Shown one piece after another: positions 61,570-64,000 of a stretch of 64,000 nucleotides of DNA. Source of the DNA: Neocallimastix lanati (nom. inval.) (Eukaryota; Neocallimastigomycota; Neocallimastigomycetes; Neocallimastigales; Neocallimastigaceae); assembly GCA_016946835.1 (NCBI GenBank), contig JACVTC010000061.1, positions 226,001 through 290,000 on the forward strand. Direction: 5' to 3'. A program made the position numbers and the translations under genes. The notes under the pieces were generated by a model, which searched no databases, was not told where the DNA came from, and was given only the letters and a program-made list of their open reading frames with translations. Numbering within the stretch: the first letter of the stretch is position 1; each line of letters begins with the position of its first letter.

Positions 61570-62252
61570 AAGTTTTTGTGGCATTAGATATCCCTTTTTC
61601 GAAATCACAATGTAAATTAATTGTAATTATTACAATATTGTTTACTAAATTTTTTAGTATTATTTTCATCTCTTTAAATAATATTTTATGAGCAACTTAT
61701 TTAATATAAAAAAAGAATATAAAATCTATTTAACTCAGGAACATAATTTCTTGTTACAAATACTTGATAACTATATTTTAATGCAACGTAAAATGTACAC
61801 TTGGCAAATATGTCTTAATTATAATGTGGAAAAAGTTTTGCTTAGAATGGGGATTGAAACATTGTTAGATTAAGGTTTTTGAATATCATAAAATCCTCAT
61901 CTCTTTTTGTTTTTTGATATTCTGATACATCAGGAATTTCATTAAATGTTTGCTATTTTAGGATTTAATTGATTATTTATACTTCTTATTATTTGAGATC
62001 TAATTATGTTATATTCAGGTCATATAAAATTCATTTTTTGAGAGGCTTCATTAAACGTATGTTTAGGTTTTATATTTAAAGGAATTGAACTTTTTCTTAT
62101 TTTTTCTTTAATTTTATAATTATATGCTTTGTTATAGATATAGATTTATTAAATTCTTTTTCGAGATGATAATGTAAACTTTCATGCTTTAAAATCTCAT
62201 TCTTATCATTTAAATTAATAAAATATTTACATTTATTTATAGTTATATATTC
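61570..62252 (-). pseudogene. MULE/FLYWCH transposase relic A
   Basis: On the minus strand, from 62250, NKCKYFINLNDKNEILKHES then HYHLEKEF aligns with the FLYWCH zinc-finger block of relic B (CRNKCKSFIILNDKKEILKY). At about 61800-61690 FYVALKYSYQVFVTRNYVPE aligns with the MULE domain of relic B (FFNAPKFSYQIFITRTYAKE). Stops and shifts are frequent, so it is an old copy. It ends abruptly next to a MITE-like terminus at 62258. The plus-strand frame at 61688-61873 is its antisense shadow. Confidence 0.72.
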
Positions 62253-62257
62253 AATAT

Positions 62258-62300
62258 GGGGAGGTTGCATTACGCCAATTATTTCACGTGATATATATAA
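62258..62300 (+). mobile_element. MITE-like left terminus, possibly the end of MULE B
   Basis: GGGGAGGTTGCATTACGCC resembles the MITE ends (GGGAGAGTTGCATTTCGCC-like). Read on the plus strand it faces inward to the right, toward relic B. It lies directly beside relic A, as if the element starting here had inserted into A. The partner end would be beyond the window. Confidence 0.6.
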
Positions 62301-62689
62301 ATTTGTGGCTATATATATTTTATGCTACATAATATAATTTTATTGTATTATTTTGTTATTTCAAATTTTAAATTAATTATTAAGTGAATAATTAAATAAA
62401 TCATATAATGGTTAGATTTTATGATTTTAATTCTTTTATTTAAATGCTATAAATAAAAAAATTATATAAAAATATAAATGTTATTAAAAATATAAATATT
62501 ATTAATAATACTTCTTTTATTTAAATGTTATTAAAAAAAATAATAATTATAATGATAAAATTATTAATTATAGAGACGTATTTGAATATTTATTTAAACT
62601 GTATAAATTTAATAAGCTTTATAAATTAAATTTTTGAATGACAGAATTCTGATTATTTCGTTTGGTTATTCCTCATTTTTTAATTATTT

Positions 62690-63660
62690 ATTATAAAATA
62701 ATATTTATATTATATTATTTAAATCAGTTAAACAATCAAACCACAAATTAATATTATTATTTCTATCACATTTAGCATCAATTAACTTGGTTTTAATATT
62801 TTTGTAGGGTTTAATTAAGACACTGATTTCATTAGCTTTATTTATTGCTCTTTTTTTTATTTTCTAAATTCCTCTTATTTTTCTTTGATAATCATAATAT
62901 GGTAAATGTTCAAGTTCATTTAATTTATCTATTAATTTATAATAAGATGGTATTGTTATAAATAAATTATTTAAATAACTATTGATTCTTCAATTATAAT
63001 ATTATTGTTACATGTATTAGCATTTTTTTTTAATTTTTTAAATATTTTATATATTTCTTGTTCTTTATTTTGTAATATTGCAAAAGAAGTAGTGTAAAAA
63101 CTATCTAATTCTTTAGCGTAAGTTCTTGTAATAAATATTTGATAACTAAATTTAGGGGCATTAAAAAATGTACCATCAACAAATATATCATCATTATATT
63201 CCCTAAATAATTTTACTTGAAAAGGAGATTGAAAAATTATTAAATTAATATTTTTTGAATATCATAAAATTTTCACCTCACCTTGTTTTATAATATTTAG
63301 ATTCATTAGGAATTTCAGTAAATGTTGTTACATTGGATGGTAGTTTTTATTTAAATTTCTTGATATTTGGGATTTAATTGAATTATATTATGAACATATA
63401 AATCTCATTTCCTTAGAAATTTTATTATATAGGGGTTTTATTTTTATACCATAAGGAATTGAACTTTTTTTCAATTCCATCTTTAATTTTATGTTTCATT
63501 ATAGATAGAGATACATCGTATACTTTTTCAGGATGATTATGTGAACTATCATATTTTAAGATTTCTTTCTTATCATTTAAAATAATAAAAGATTTACATT
63601 TATTTCTGCACATAAACTTTTGAATTATCTTTTCTTATATATGAAAGATTAAATTTATAT
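62690..63660 (-). pseudogene. MULE/FLYWCH transposase relic B
   Basis: In minus-strand order, a FLYWCH-type zinc finger (63640-63430: FMCRNKCKSFIILNDKKEIL then HNHPEKVY, with two Cys and the H-x-H pair) is followed by the MULE transposase domain (about 63230-63000: DIFVDGTFFNAPKFSYQIFI, then LQNKEQEIYKIFKKLKK). The Asp of VDGTF is the expected first catalytic residue. After a stop near 62985 more coding-like sequence follows to about 62700 (YDYQRKIRGI, AKCDRNNNINLWFDCLTD). The complete triad cannot be traced, and there are shifts and stops. FLYWCH fingers commonly precede MULE domains in fungal transposases. Related to relic A. Confidence 0.8.
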
Positions 63661-64000
63661 TTTTTATTAATAATAATTTATTTTTTTCCTTTGTTAGACT
63701 CACTTATATCAATAATATGATTTTTTTCCTTTTCTATATTTTTATAAATATTTTTTTTATTATATAATTAAAATTATTATATTAATTATCCAATATTATT
63801 CTAAATACTAATTTTGAAAAATTAGTTTTTCAATTATTTGTAAAAAGAAATAAATAAATTAAGAATGCAATAGTAAGTACAAATATACAAAATAAAATAA
63901 AATAAAATAAATAGTAGAATATAAATATAAGTACAGATTAAATAAAATAAAATAAAATAAAATAAATAGTAGAATATAAATATAAGTACAGATTGAATAA
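63661..64000. repeat. AT-rich end of window with a two-copy tandem repeat
   Basis: Two adjacent copies of a unit of about 65 bp occupy about 63885-64000: AAAAT/AAATA repeats then GTAGAATATAAATATAAGTA and CAGATT. The array may continue beyond the window. No gene is seen here. Confidence 0.8.

Overview
The window looks like nuclear DNA of an anaerobic gut fungus (Neocallimastigomycota; a Piromyces-, Neocallimastix-, Anaeromyces- or Orpinomyces-like genome). Three things point there: intergenic DNA that is almost free of G and C and full of long A/T homopolymers and microsatellites; short GT-AG introns in fungal-type genes with Asn/Gln-rich proteins; and a secreted bacterial-type GH5 endoglucanase with an Asn/Pro-rich linker. 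The genus is inference. No tRNA, rRNA or CRISPR was seen.

Layout. 1-1928: AT-rich spacer with a 110-bp direct repeat. 1929-7154 (minus): a three-exon PSP1-family gene. 7.2-15.3 kb: gene-free, with 7-bp satellite arrays in both orientations. 15.3-29.3 kb: a large imperfect inverted duplication. Its arms carry two nearly identical, divergently transcribed secreted GH5 genes around a 1.5-kb spacer, and both arms end in the 3' part of a LINE; the left LINE keeps its endonuclease but has lost its reverse transcriptase. 29.75-32.8 kb (minus): a decayed Ty1/copia element with one LTR, between two diverged direct repeats. 35.0 kb: a 311-bp MITE. 36.1-39.6 kb (plus): an intronless protein of about 30 ankyrin repeats. 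43.2-44.3 kb (minus): a three-exon 2H-phosphoesterase-like gene. 49.6-50.7 kb (minus): a two-exon LITAF-domain gene with a PPPY motif. 53.86-59.4 kb (plus): a Ty3/gypsy relic with Asn-rich gag. 60.05 kb: a second MITE with a perfect 9-bp target duplication. 60.9-61.15 kb: a 40-bp tandem repeat. 61.6-63.7 kb (minus): two decayed FLYWCH/MULE transposase genes.

Only six intact protein genes are supported: PSP1, two GH5, ankyrin, 2H-like and LITAF. The GH5 pair is a recent gene amplification for plant cell-wall breakdown. All protein differences between the copies lie in the linker and tail. Both end in a six-cysteine tail made of three C-x6-C pairs, not the usual fungal dockerin signature. The MITEs, the MULE relics and a solitary MITE-like terminus at 62258 form a plausible non-autonomous/autonomous transposon family. 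Exon boundaries were worked out by hand from splice sites and phase.
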